Assembly (NCBI GenBank): GCA_030620095.1
Contig: JAUTXW010000108.1
Span: 310,001-374,000, forward strand
Source: Kuschelorhynchus macadamiae
Lineage: Eukaryota; Arthropoda; Insecta; Coleoptera; Curculionidae
Direction of reading: 5' to 3'
Length of the DNA stretch: 64,000 bases
The stretch's first letter is position 1, and each line of letters begins with the position of its first letter. The position numbers were made by a program, and so were the translations under genes. Of this stretch, positions 26,210 to 39,599 are shown in pieces. The notes beneath the pieces are model-generated. The model made no database searches. It saw only the letters and a list, made by a program, of their open reading frames with translations, and was not told where the DNA came from.

Positions 26210-28522
26210 CAGGGTGATTCATGAGGAAATGTCAATACTTCAGGTACATATTCAGGATCAAAAAATTAACATAAAAGTCTAGATAAATAAGAGCCCGCAA
26301 AGCCGTAGTTCTCGAGATACAGGGTGTTAAAGTTTTTATTTAATTTTCCTATTTTTTAAATAAAATCTATGATAATGTAAACAATGGAGTGAAAATTGAT
26401 ATACGGGGGTTTTTTGCTATGACAAATTCGAATCTAATATTAGTATTGCTCTTACTTGTAGGGGGCGCCACCTACATGTCTTTCCACTCCTTCGAACAAT
26501 CACAACTTTTTGGTACAGTCTTGTATTACATTTATGAGTAAAACAAATTATTCCCTTGCCATTTCTACGTCAAAAAGGTATACCTGTTAAAAGTGGATAC
26601 GAGCAACCGTTTTCGAGATATTTGGATTTAAAACAATTTCGGCGAGTAATTTTCTATCGCAAAATTTTAAAAGTTTGTTATTTTGTCCAAATTTAAACGC
26701 ATCTTGGCACAAAAGCTTTGAAATGAAAGACTAACACATTTTTTGAGGTGTGTATTCAGTGCCTCAGACATAACCTAAACAAAAGGTATTTAATTTTTAT
26801 TAAAATTGTTATTATTAAGTTTTTAATAAAATCTAGGTTACGTTTTATAATTTTCAAAAATTCCACCATTTTCCACTCTATGGTGTATAGCGGTTGCTCT
26901 GTGGATACATTCGGGCGCATTTCTTAGTGTTTGTGCTGTGTTTGTTATCCGATCCAATAATGGTTCTCTTGTATTTACTTTAGTGGAATATACCAATGAT
27001 TTGAACCATCCCCAAAGACAATAATCCAAAGGATTAAGGTCTGGCGATCTAGGTGGCCAATTAAACGGACCTCCCCGACCAATCTATCGGTTTGGAAAGT
27101 TTTGGTTTAAAAAATCTCTTACAAATAAACTGTAGTGTGCAGGGGCTCCATCATGCTGCAAATACATGTTTTGTCTTACATTAAGGGGAACATCTTCTAA
27201 TAGGTTTCGCAAGTGATTTTCAAGAAAGTTTAAATATTTTTCTCCTGTAAGACTACCGTCGATTATAAATGGACCAATTAAATGACCATTTAACATTCCA
27301 CACCACACATTAATGCTAAATTTATGTTGGAAATTATGTTCTACTGTAGCGTGAGGATTTTCATAGGATCACCGGTGTTCATTGTGAAGATTATTTATAC
27401 CATCACGCCTGAAGTGCTTCATCAGTGAACAAAACATACCTATACAACCTTCGATCTTCATTAATCCAGTTACAGAATTGCATTCTCAACTCAAAATCAA
27501 CCTCCTGCAAATGCTGAACCCATTGTAAATGAAATGGGTATAAACAATTAATGTGAAGATTTCTCCAAGCAGACGACAGTGCTTATGCTTGGATCATTTT
27601 TGACGGCATTGAGTATAGCCTCTGCTACTTCAACGTTGGGTCCCGATTCCCTTTCAGATACAATTTTCGCACTTGGAAACATCCCAGATTCTCCAGCAGT
27701 AGTGAAAACTTGTTGAAAAACTCTTCTATCTGGCACCCTTCTATCTGGAAAACGACGCTGGTACTCCGCGACTGCTTGAATTGCGACCCCATTGCAGAAG
27801 CCATAGACAAATATCATATCTGCATATTCACGATGCGAGAATATCACAGGCATAATGACGTACTTAGATCTACAGTTTCTTAAATAATTATTGTCAGATA
27901 ATAAAAGTTATGAACAGAAATTGACGGTGACAAAATTTGATCTTATTATTAACTGACATTACTATTGCTAAGTAACAGGAAAAACGATGAGAACACCAAC
28001 CAGCAGTTGTTCTGTCAGGCAATGGACATTTCTATTTTTTTACAATACATGCATACTTTATGTGAATTTGATAAAAAAAATCACATGCGCCGAAACTGTT
28101 TTAAATCCAAATATCTCGAAAACGGTTGCTCGTATCCACTTTTAACAGGTATACCTTTTTGACGTAGAAATGGCAACGGAATAAATTGTTTTGCTCAAAA
28201 ATGTAATACAAGACTGTACCAAAAAGTTGTGATTGTTCGAAGAAGTAGAAAGACATGTAGGTGGCGCCCCCTACAAGTAAGAGCTATACTAATATTAGGT
28301 TCGAATTTGTCATACCAAAGAACCCCCGTATATCAATTTTCACTCCATTATTTACATTATCATAGATTTTATTTAAAAAATAGGAAAATTAAATAAAAAC
28401 TTTAACACCCTGTATCTCGAGAACTAAGGCCTCGCGGACACTTATTTATATAGACTTTTATGTTTATTTTTTGGTCCTGAATATGTACCTGAAGTATTGA
28501 CATTTCCTCATGAATCACCCTG
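26210..28522 (-). mobile_element. DD41D mariner with 435-bp inverted repeats
   Basis: The left end starts TA-CAGGGTGATTCATGAGG at 26210 and the right end is its complement, ending at 28522. The arms stay complementary for about 435 bp (26210-26644 and 28088-28522), far longer than ordinary mariner termini. A second CAGGGTGTTAAAG terminus flanked by TA sits inside each arm, at 26320 and 28412, exactly 110 bp from each outer end. The left target TA is present; on the right the element is followed by TT. The arms also contain a shared GGGGGCGCCACCTAC. A degraded transposase lies between the arms. Confidence 0.92.
26838..27853 (-). pseudogene. DD41D mariner transposase, degraded
   Basis: The N-terminus (27853) reads MPVIFSHREYADMIFVYGFC and RRFPDRRVPDRRVFQQVF, a DUF4817-type helix-turn-helix domain with a small duplication (RRVPDRRV). 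A deletion and frameshift near 27565 follow VKNDPSIST. Other frames then give VDFELRMQFCNWINEDRRLY and LFTDE (first Asp). The 27308-27084 frame reads INVWCGMLNGHLIGPF-type sequence and MYLQHDGAPAHYSLFVRDFL (second Asp). A stop replaces Trp right after FPNR. The 27029-26838 frame carries NPLDYCLWGWFKSLVY (third Asp, 41 residues after the second) and ends in ENYKT. It has at least three lesions and is inactive, but all three catalytic Asp blocks are readable. Confidence 0.88.
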
Positions 28523-28524
28523 TT

Positions 28525-29120
28525 ATAAATATAATAAAGTTATTAAAACCCGTTTTATTTGTCTTTGCAACCCCTTTTGGGCAAAATCCCGCGCGCTCTG
28601 AGCTCTGCCTGCAATTACCAAAAAGAAAATCTCCAACTAGACTTTGCTAGAAGCAGTTAAAATAACAACTTGACCTCACAGCTGTCCTATAAACAAGAAT
28701 TTTAACGACAGCATAGTAGCATATTTCTATTATTAAGGAATAATAAACATTATGTTAAATTAAAAAAAAAACAAATATTTTCACCTGTTCATTTGTTATA
28801 AAACCGACCAATAAACTAAAACTAACGAAGCGAAAGAAGCAAGCGGTTTCTTTGATTGAAGATTAAATCAAGTCGGTGTCACCTCAGTAGGTCAAAATGG
28901 GGATTCCACTGGGTTCTTAATGAAGTCCATAAAGCCGATAATGTGTTTACTAATGATTTTTACGCGTGTAAATATTCGGGGCCAATCGGTATTTAGTGAA
29001 CTTAAGGACACATGTCGGTGTTTTTATCGCATCCTGAACGAGTAGCGATGGAAAACATTGATATATTATTAGTCCAGTAACAAGAGGGTCAAACTTCAAG
29101 AAAACTAAGAAGCACGCTTT
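28525..29120. other. No recognisable feature
   Basis: Unassigned; a mildly GC-richer patch at 28560-28700 has no coding signal. Confidence 0.4.
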
Positions 29121-29124
29121 CTCG

Positions 29125-30195
29125 TAAAAATCCTCATCCTCCGGATTTTTGCAGATCTTCACGTTTTGAGGTTTCTAGATGACAAATATTTTTTGTTTGA
29201 ATTTCGTCTAGCTAAAAGATTACTTAACCGGTTGACTTTGAAATTTGGTCGAAAATTTCACATGGTTCACATGGGGATTTGGTAAAAATCCAATATGGCG
29301 AAACAAAATGACGGCCTAGTGAAATGTTAAAAATTATTACTAAAAATCTACTCATCAACTTTTTGTATAAACATCATGTATTACGTAGGAATAAAACGTC
29401 AACATTTTGATATGAATCCAGAATGGTGAAAGACAATGGCGGCTCAATAATATTTAAATAATCACCATGAAAAAACTACTTAAATTACTTATTAGATTAA
29501 TTTCGAATTGTGTACTAAAATTAACTATAATATAAAGATGAACTTGTGAAATTGTGGTGCGAACTTAAGATGGCGAAACAAAATGGCGGCTAAATAAAAT
29601 GTTTGTGATTGGAAAAAAAATCACCCAGATGTCAAAAAACGTGTTTTTTTTTCAATTCCGTCGGTCTGTCTCTTTGTCTGTCATTTCATGGCCCAGCTGA
29701 ACACTTCAAATGTTGGGTTATATGAGGATCACCTGTTAACATTTTGGTAGAGTTTCAATATGCCGGACAAAAGTAACGGTGTTAACAAAATCATTACTGA
29801 AAACTGATTATCCAATTTACCTTAAATTTTGCTTAAAAATAAATCGCTACATAGAAAGAATTAAACATAATACATCGATAAAGTGATTTGGAATGGTTTC
29901 CATGGTGAAACAAAATGAGGACCAAATAAAATGGTAAAAAAAAAATCAACGCAAAAAACCTTATTATTCAATTAACTTCAAATTATAAAAATTAGGCGTG
30001 GCATAGGTAGATACTGGTCAAATTTTTGGTACGAATTCAATATGACGCAAAATGATTAAAAAATCAGTGTAAAAACCACTTATTCAGTTTTTTGAAATCA
30101 TACCTAAAAATCAAGGGTGCGACATAGTTAGAAACTGGTTAAATATTGGACGAATCCAATATGGAGGAACAAAATGGCGACCAATAAAATTGTAT
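29125..30195 (+). repeat. Higher-order repeat array (head plus ~150-bp units)
   Basis: A head (CTCCGGATTTTTGCAGATCT, CTAGATG) is followed by units containing AATATGGCGAAACAAAATGA or close variants, each followed by an AAAAACTACTTA-like phrase and an AAATTxTGxAxAAAAATxAAGGxT phrase. A second head with TTCAATTCCGTCGGTCTGTC appears near 29650, about 495 bp after the first, followed by more units. The array ends exactly at the target duplication of the hAT element, which therefore inserted into the repeat. Confidence 0.8.
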
Positions 30196-31410
30196 GAAAA
30201 GACCAGGGGCGTGCGGTGAAATTTTAAGAAGAGGAATCGATGCTCCGACATATTTTAGAGAAGTTTATTTTCAATGGACGTTGAATTACTCACGAAATTT
30301 TTTATACGCTTAAGTGTTTAAGTGTTACAAAATTGCGTTCTACTGATGAACTTGTGGCAGGTATTGTCAATACTAACTCACACAATTTTGACACTTCGGT
30401 GTAGGCAATTTCCAGCTCCTTGTCTTTTAAAAATTGCATAATTCCTTAGCGTTATTTTTTGCGCTAATGTCATCAGTTTCGTAAATTACTTTTGGTTCAG
30501 ATCGCAGTAACACTCGGTCGAAGAACTGGCCATAATGAAGAAGAGATTTAAACGCATCTTCTGGAAAAGTTTTTCCTTTAAATGCATCAAAATTGCAGAG
30601 CTCGAGGAATTTAAAATCATTTAAACCGTTAAAACTATAGTTTATTTGTTGCTGAATTTGATCGATTATTTCATAAAAGAGGCATCTGTATAATGTTTGA
30701 ACATCTCCCACCTTGTCTGTTCGAAGACGCTTGGCTTGTGGCTCTACATTTAACGTCATCATTTTTTCCCAAAATAGGTCAAAGTCATTTTTTGGCTTAA
30801 CATGGACTTAAAATCGTCTATTTTTTTTAGGCAAAAAGCAATATCATTTGTTTTACTTTGTAATATATTAAAAATATTGTCCGAGAATGGAAATATTTCT
30901 GAAACATATGTTCAACAAATAATTAAAATTAAAATCTCGTTTCAAACAGCCCAAAAACCCCCTCTAGCTATTTATTGCTTCTGAGTCCCACGTTTCATTA
31001 TTTTCTATTATATTCTCAAATAGTTCAATCAGTGATTCACGATTTGCAGATACTGTTAACACAAGTCTTCCATTATAGTTCCACCTAGTAGGAGCTACTT
31101 TGGGCAATCGTTTGTGGACAATGGAGTCCATAGCTTGTGTATGTTTTGTTGACTTGGAAAAAAAAGCAGCCATGCCACTTAAAGTAACGAAAAATACTTT
31201 ACATTCTTTAATGTGATTGATGGACTGGGATAAAACTAAATTTAATTTATGAGCAAAATAATGGACAAACACAGCACTTGGGAAAGTTTCTCGAACTTTA
31301 GCTTGCAAACCCCCTAATTGTCCTGCCATCACTGCAGCTCCATCATATCTTTGAGCAACTAATTTTTTCTCTCCATTAATTTCTTTAGTAACGTTATAAA
31401 CTACGGTATA

Positions 31411-34314
31411 GGGTAAGGTTGCCTAAGAGCACGCACAATGTAAGAGTACGCACAGTCATTTTTAGAGAATGTGAGACGTCAGTTAATATTAGTGTATAGT
31501 GACATTAAAAGGTAAGTAAATTCCAAAATTTGAACTAAATCGGTTAAAAAATAATTGTCCAAAGCTTCGTTGTAAGTTTTTGCTTCCTTCCGATGTAACT
31601 TTCTTCAAAATTCAAACAGTGATAAAAAGTTTTAAAAAGTTAGGTTATGATTGAAAAGCGCGAAGTTTAAAAGAGGAGTGTCTCCCAGTCCGCCACATAC
31701 AGTTGAATCGCATATTTAAAACATTATATGGGCTATTAAAGGGAATAACTAAAAAGCGAACAGAAATCCAAGAGTACGCAGTAATGCTTAACACAAGAGT
31801 ACGCATGCGTACTCTTGGATTTTGGAATGTTCTTTACATATAAATGGATAATTATCTCTTTTAATATTTCACCTATTAAAATAAATAAAAAAACATATAA
31901 ATCAGAAAAAAATCTAATTGACTATACACATTGTACAAATACTAAAAATTTTATTTAAATTAGGTATTTTTTTTAGTTACATCTTTTTTTTTCGAAATGG
32001 GCCCTTATAAACGAACTAGCAATCGCCAATTAAAATTTACAGAAAGTATTCTAAATGAAATAAACAAAAAGGTAGCTGCTGGTCAATCAAAAAGGTCGTT
32101 TGCAAAAGAATATGGAATCCATGAGGCTACATTAAGAAAACGGCTTAAAGTTGGAAATGTGCCGACTTCATTGGGAAGATATAAGCGAGTATTTACCGAA
32201 GAGAATGAACTAGAATTGGTGAAGAGGATCAAAGAATTAGACGAGCTATTTTATGGACTCCAGGCTAAAGAATTGCGCAAATTGGTTTACCAGTTCGTCG
32301 AACAATTGAAACTTTCTCACCCTTTTAATAAAACCACTAAATTAGTCGGCAAAAAGTGGCTTACAACTTTTTGCCAAAAACATAATCTTTCGGTACGACA
32401 ACCCGAGAAGGTGAGCATAGCTAGAACTATTGGGTTTAATAAAGTCCAAGTATCAAGGTTTTTTGCTAATTTATTGCGCCTTATTGAAACTCATTCGTTT
32501 AGTGGCAAAAATATTTACAACATGGACGAAACTGGGATGTTGACAGTCCCAAATAAAATACCAAAAGTTGTGAGCATTAAGGGTAAAAAAGCGGTGGGAA
32601 AAGTTGTTCCGGGCGAAAGGGGAACATTAATAACAGCTGTGTGTTGTGCAAATGCTAGAGGACTATATTTGCCACCTGCATTAATATTCCCTAGAAAAAG
32701 AGAAAAACAAGAGTTTCTGTATGGTGCTCCAGAAGACACCATTTTGATGTTATCAGATTCTGACTTTATTAATGCAGAGCTTTTTATTAAGTGGTTAAAT
32801 CATTTTAACCAGCATGTAAAACCGTCAATTAAAGACCCAGTACTATTAATACTGGACAACCACAGTTCGCACATCAGTTTAGAAGCGATATCGTTTTGCC
32901 GTAAAAATGGAATTCATCTACTTAGCCTGCCGCCTCATTGTAGTCACAGGCTTCAACCATTAGACGTTGGGTTTTTTGGTCCGCTGAAAGCGGCCTATTG
33001 TCAAGAGGCAGATACCTGGATGACTCTAAATCCTGGTAAATTAATTACAATATATCAGGTGGCAGGACTATTTGGCAAAGCATATGCTAGAGTGGCATCC
33101 CTTCAAAATTCGGAAAAGTCTTTTTCGGCTACGGGAATATGGCCCTATAACCCTAATGTCTTTTCAGAAGTTGATTTTGCGCCCTCCACGGTAACTTCTT
33201 CAGAAGTTTTAGAATCGGGCATTGAAATTATCATTGAAAATGGAGATTTAGAACAAGAGATATTGAAAGATTTGCCAGCAGAACCAAGGATTTTAGCTAC
33301 TGCTGAAACACCCGAGGTAGTAGCCCCGCACTTGGATATAGGTAAGTAAGTAAACTTTAAGTAAATGTATTTTTTTAAATGTTTATTTTTTGCTGCCAAC
33401 AGGTTCAGCACCTATTCAACTTGTTAATTCTCCAAAACCTGGCCCGAGTTGGGCCGTTGATCCTCAGACGCCACCAAAAAGTTCTTTTTCAGAAGCTATG
33501 CCTTCGCAGTTGCCATCTGAAGAGGACCAAAACAAAATAGGTATTGTATTTTGATCCTCCTACTTTAAAAGCAAATGAATCTGAAGGTTTGTAATTGTTA
33601 TAAAAAATCTAAAACTAAGGACAACTTACTAAAACTAACTTTTTTATAGACGTGAGTGTCTTGGATAAATTGTGTCCAATACCGCGGAAACCTCGCTGTG
33701 CAAAAAAACGGAAAGCTGCAAGTAAGAAATCAGAAGTTTTAACGAGTACTCCATTTAAGGACTCATTAGAAGAAGAAAACGTGAACAAAAAAAAGAAAAC
33801 TCAAGTTAAACGGAATTTTAATACAAAACCAAATAAGACTGAAAAACCAAAAAAATGTGATAAAGAGAAAGTGGATAAGGAGAGAGAAATATCAGGTACA
33901 TGTCCGGCATGTCAAGAATTTTATTTTGATCCACCCGAAACTGACCTGATTCAATGTAAGAAGTGTGACAGATAGTACCACGAAATCTGCACTTCCTATG
34001 AAGGGTTTAACAATTTTTTTTGTGACCTGTGCTAGTTCACCTATTGTGTGCGCACTCTTGGTGTTACATGCGTTCTCTTAGATTTCACGTTGCGTACTCA
34101 TGGATCCAATGCATTCCAAGACTACGCATTTTAAGAATTTTAGTTTTTATTTTATTTAAGCTATTTACCAAAGCATTTATGTTTTTGTTGTATGTTTTTT
34201 AAGAGAGTTTTTTTATATCGAATATGATAATAAATATTTTATCACAAAAAAATACCTTGTTTATAAGTTATTCTCCTTTAAAAGTTATATGCGTAATCTT
34301 GGGCAACCTTCCCC
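31411..34314 (+). mobile_element. Pogo-superfamily element nested in hAT
   Basis: Inverted termini read GGGTAAGGTTGCCTAAGA at 31411 and, from the right on the minus strand, GGGGAAGGTTGCCCAAGA. TA flanks both ends (31409-31410, 34315-34316). Subterminal repeats of AGAGTACGCA/AAGAGTACGCATGCGTACTC occur near 31435 and 31792-31815, the latter an imperfect palindrome. Sequence on the two sides of the element joins into a continuous hAT reading frame. The element encodes a three-exon transposase on the plus strand. Confidence 0.92.
31997..34035 (+). CDS. Pogo-like transposase with C-terminal zinc finger, one stop
   Basis: Exon 1 31997-33341, exon 2 33403-33540 and exon 3 33650-34035 join in frame through GTAAGT/CAG and GTATTG/TAG introns, about 622 codons. 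The N-terminus has the pogo/CENP-B helix-turn-helix (RQLKFTESILNEINKKVAAG, YGIHEATLRKRLK) and a second DNA-binding domain (KELRKLVYQFVEQL, VGKKWLTTFCQKHNLSVRQP). The catalytic core has NMDETGMLTVP, VLLILDNHSSHIS and HCSHRLQPLDVGFFGPLK, giving the three Asp residues. Exon 3 is Lys-rich and then forms a PHD/RING-like cluster, CPACQEFYFDPPETDLIQCK, KCDR, YHEIC and FCDLC. The only lesion seen is TAG at 33973-33975 where Trp is expected in that finger. Either the copy is just inactivated or it makes a protein lacking half the finger. Confidence 0.88.
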
Positions 34315-35035
34315 TATAATGCATCTGCTGTACGATTTTCAGACACATTCTTAAAACCTAAAAATCGCTCTTGAATACTTCCGTCTGTTTTAACGTAGCG
34401 TATTACTAGAGATAATTGGCTAAAATTAGTGATATCAGTTGTTTCGTCCAGAACAATAGCAAATGAACCGCGCCTCGCCAATCCCCTGCTTAATTCTTAT
34501 TAGAATAATGGTTGCAACAGCGGAAATTAAATCATTCTGGATTCGATTCAACGTTCCGCGAAAAACACTAGACTGCTCTAAATGATTTTTTAAGCAATCA
34601 TCATATTTAGCCATTATACTAAGTAAATCTTGAAAATTTCCTATATTTAAAGAAATCCTTGTTTCGTCAAGACCTCTAAATCCCAATTCGTGCTGTCCGA
34701 GAAAACAAACAACATCGATAAGTCTTCTTAATATTTGCCTATTTTTATCGACTAGTTCATTGTGTTGGCGGAGACTAATTTCCAACTGTTTACTAAGGGC
34801 GTGTTCAATTCTGGTTTTGCCGAAGACTTTTTCTTTTATGACAGCCTGCAAGTGCACTTTGGACATAATGTGTATTTTTATAGCTTTATGGAAATTGTTT
34901 AAATCGGAAAAACCAGTTTTATTCCAGAGACCTTTTTCATTTTTAAAAAGTAAACATGGCCAACAAAATAATTTATTCGCAAGGGAAGCACTGCTTCCCT
35001 TGCTTCCATTGGCTGCACCCCCCTGGAAAAGACAG

Positions 35036-35130
35036 TATATATGTGTTACCAAATGGAACTAAATTGGGTCACACTTTACTATTGTTAATAAAAGGAAAAT
35101 AATGCATATCGAGGGAAGTTCCCGGTAAAA
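35036..35130 (+). repeat. Short dispersed repeat (copy 1)
   Basis: Shares GAACTAAATTGGGTCAC, an ACTATT...AATAAAAG phrase and GGGAAGTTCC with 42268-42358. The copy lies directly right of the hAT target duplication. Its nature is unknown. Confidence 0.7.
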
Positions 35131-37638
<2,508 letters not shown>

Positions 37639-37935
37639 CACCACTGTATTCCTATGTACATTGGCATTGGTGCCTCGTATTTTTGTTGAACCCGTTAGTG
37701 TGGTTGCAGCTTTATTGTTTTATTTTTTACCTACCGACGCCTCCCACCTGAATGCATTTCGTTTTAAGCATCTACGATGTGAGTTAGCCAGGGGACCTTC
37801 AACACGCGTGTTTTTTTTACCAATGTTTTTCAACTAAAGTTTCTTTAACGTTCTGTATGGTAACTCTGAATGTAAGTTGGTTTTGTTTTGGATTGTTCTG
37901 TTAATTCATAGTGTTGTATTTTAGCTATTTACCTC

Positions 37936-37963
37936 CTGAGGAAGCCATTAATCAATGGCGAAA
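37936..37963 (+). ncRNA. Hammerhead-like motif, Penelope 3' region
   Basis: CTGAGGA (one change from CTGATGA) is followed by a perfect 6-bp stem II (GCCATT 37944-37949 with AATGGC 37954-37959) and GAAA at 37960. Stem III is weak. The position downstream of a Penelope ORF supports the call. The core change probably impairs cleavage. Confidence 0.6.
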
Positions 37964-37980
37964 TATAGAGGATTGATGAA

Positions 37981-39599
37981 TAAATGAGATTTTTTGTATT
38001 TGTTTGACACACACCACAGACCGCTTACCCGAGAATTCAAACTAGCTGATATACAGTGTGTCCAAGATAAGGATGCACAGCATGGGGATCTCGGAAAGGG
38101 TAAAAGATATAGTGTCTGTTAAATTAGACAAAAGTTGCGTATTTTGATGCCCAACAAAATCCCGTTTTACAAATTTGAAAATTCTAAGCCGTTCCGGAAA
38201 TATCCGAGAAAAACCGAAATATTGCGATTTCGTTTTAGATTTTTTTTAAGCTATTTGACAAGATATGAAAAAACGGAAAACACTTTTTCATTCTCACTTT
38301 TTAAACTGTACAAGGTGACGTTAACAAATTTTTATTACAACGTTTCGTTTCAATGGAACCACCTTCAACTTTGATTTTTCTTATGGGATGGAAAAAAAAT
38401 ACACCCACTATTAGATTGCGCTTTCCATTGCAAATTCAACGATGTACAGCACAATATGACTACTTACGTTTTTATCCAGAAAAATGGCTTTTTAATACAT
38501 TTCTAGCATTTTATTATAGTAGGGCATGAAATTCCCAACGGAACAAAATGAATGGACTAATGAAATGTTTAAAAATTCAGTACTAAAAAAACTCTTATCC
38601 AATTCACTTGAAATTTTGAACAATGTTATGTGTTAAACATAGAGAGAGTGGCAAATTTTTTGTGCAAATCCTGTATAGTAAACAAAAATATTTAGTAAAA
38701 ATTCCAATTCCTGGAATAACACCATCGTTTTATGAAGAGAAATATATAGAATACGTAAATAATGTTACGAAAAATAAATAAATAATAAAAATAATTTAAT
38801 TTAAAAATTAAAGAAGTGAAACTAAATTACAGTATATAGGATTTGCAGAAAGTTATTACCAAATAATTATTGGCACATATGTGTGTAAATAGGTAAACAA
38901 ATCTGTACGAGGAGAAAATGTGGGTAAAAACCAGATTTCCGATTTACTGAGGCTGAAGTTAAGAAATGATCCTGCTTTCTGGACAGGCATCAAATTTGAC
39001 ACCACTTTCTAATATATGCTATGTTCTTCTTGTTCTCTTAAAAAATTCCCAAAATAATGATATTAACTGTACTATTACGTTTGTTGGAGATATCAACAAC
39101 GCATATATAGAGCACGATCTTGAAATAGCCCAGTGCCGTCATCCAAACAGAATCCAGAAAAATCACCGCAATTTGCCACTTAACACGTCAATTACGAAAA
39201 CCGAATTACACTAATTTGAGAATCGCCTTAAATCATACCCTTGACGCAATTATACGAAATCTGACCGAATTAAGCGCGGCTAAGCAGGAAGAGGATGTGA
39301 CGCGTGCTTTAATTGCAGTGTGAACGGGGCTTAACGAATTATAATTATCAACGTTTTTAATAGGGATATTCTTAGTTAAGATAATTATCTCGTCCAATTT
39401 ACACTGTCGAGCGGGGGCGGTGTCATTAGTTCGTTTGGGAGAAGGTATTTAAAAGTTGTCCCTGTTGTTATACAGTTTGTTTGAAAAAGCAATATTGGAT
39501 AGGAGGTCTAAAACTTAATTAGGTTCATTAATACGGATGGAAAATATACTGAACAGCTTTAAAAACGTTCCAGGCAAAATTTAATACAATTTCTGACAT
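37981..39599. other. Unassigned, with an element-end motif and one repeat unit
   Basis: At 38052 a TACAGTGTGTCCAAGATAAG end resembles the CAGGGTG-type termini, but no partner or ORF was found. At 38520-38680 there is one diverged ~150-bp unit of the higher-order repeat (ACGGAACAAAATGAATGGAC). The rest, including 38966-39330, shows no recognisable gene. Confidence 0.45.

Larger units (their letters stand above)
30235..35000 (-). pseudogene. hAT transposase (ZMYM1-like), degraded and split
   Basis: The N-terminal part on the minus strand (35000-34435) reads NKLFCWPCLLFKNEKGLWNK, the TTF-type zinc-finger region. It continues GFSDLNNFHKAIKIH, RRLIDVVCFLGQHELGFRGL and FQDLLSIMAKYDDCLKNHLE, matching ZMYM1/DUF4371-type hAT proteins. 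Beyond the pogo insertion the frame resumes near 31405 with VVYNVTKEINGEKKLVAQRY, AVMAGQLGGLQAKVRETF and PKVAPTRWNYNGRLV (the W of the catalytic-domain insertion). Then come a 30762-30427 frame and, near 30330, LKRIKNFVSNS, the hAT C-terminal dimerisation block. Frameshifts, stops and apparent internal deletions (around the catalytic DDE region) make it inactive. Confidence 0.85.
30204..35025 (-). mobile_element. hAT element with 8-bp target duplication, split by pogo
   Basis: The left end is CAGGGGCGTGCGGTG at 30204. The right end reads CAGGGGGGTGCAGCC on the minus strand from 35025. Perfect 8-bp duplications GAAAAGAC flank it at 30196-30203 and 35026-35033, as expected for hAT. A 25-bp palindrome with GGGAAGCACTGCTTCCC at 34979-35003 sits just inside the right end, a common hAT subterminal feature. 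Without the 2.9-kb pogo insertion the element is about 1.9 kb, shorter than a full autonomous copy. Confidence 0.93.
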
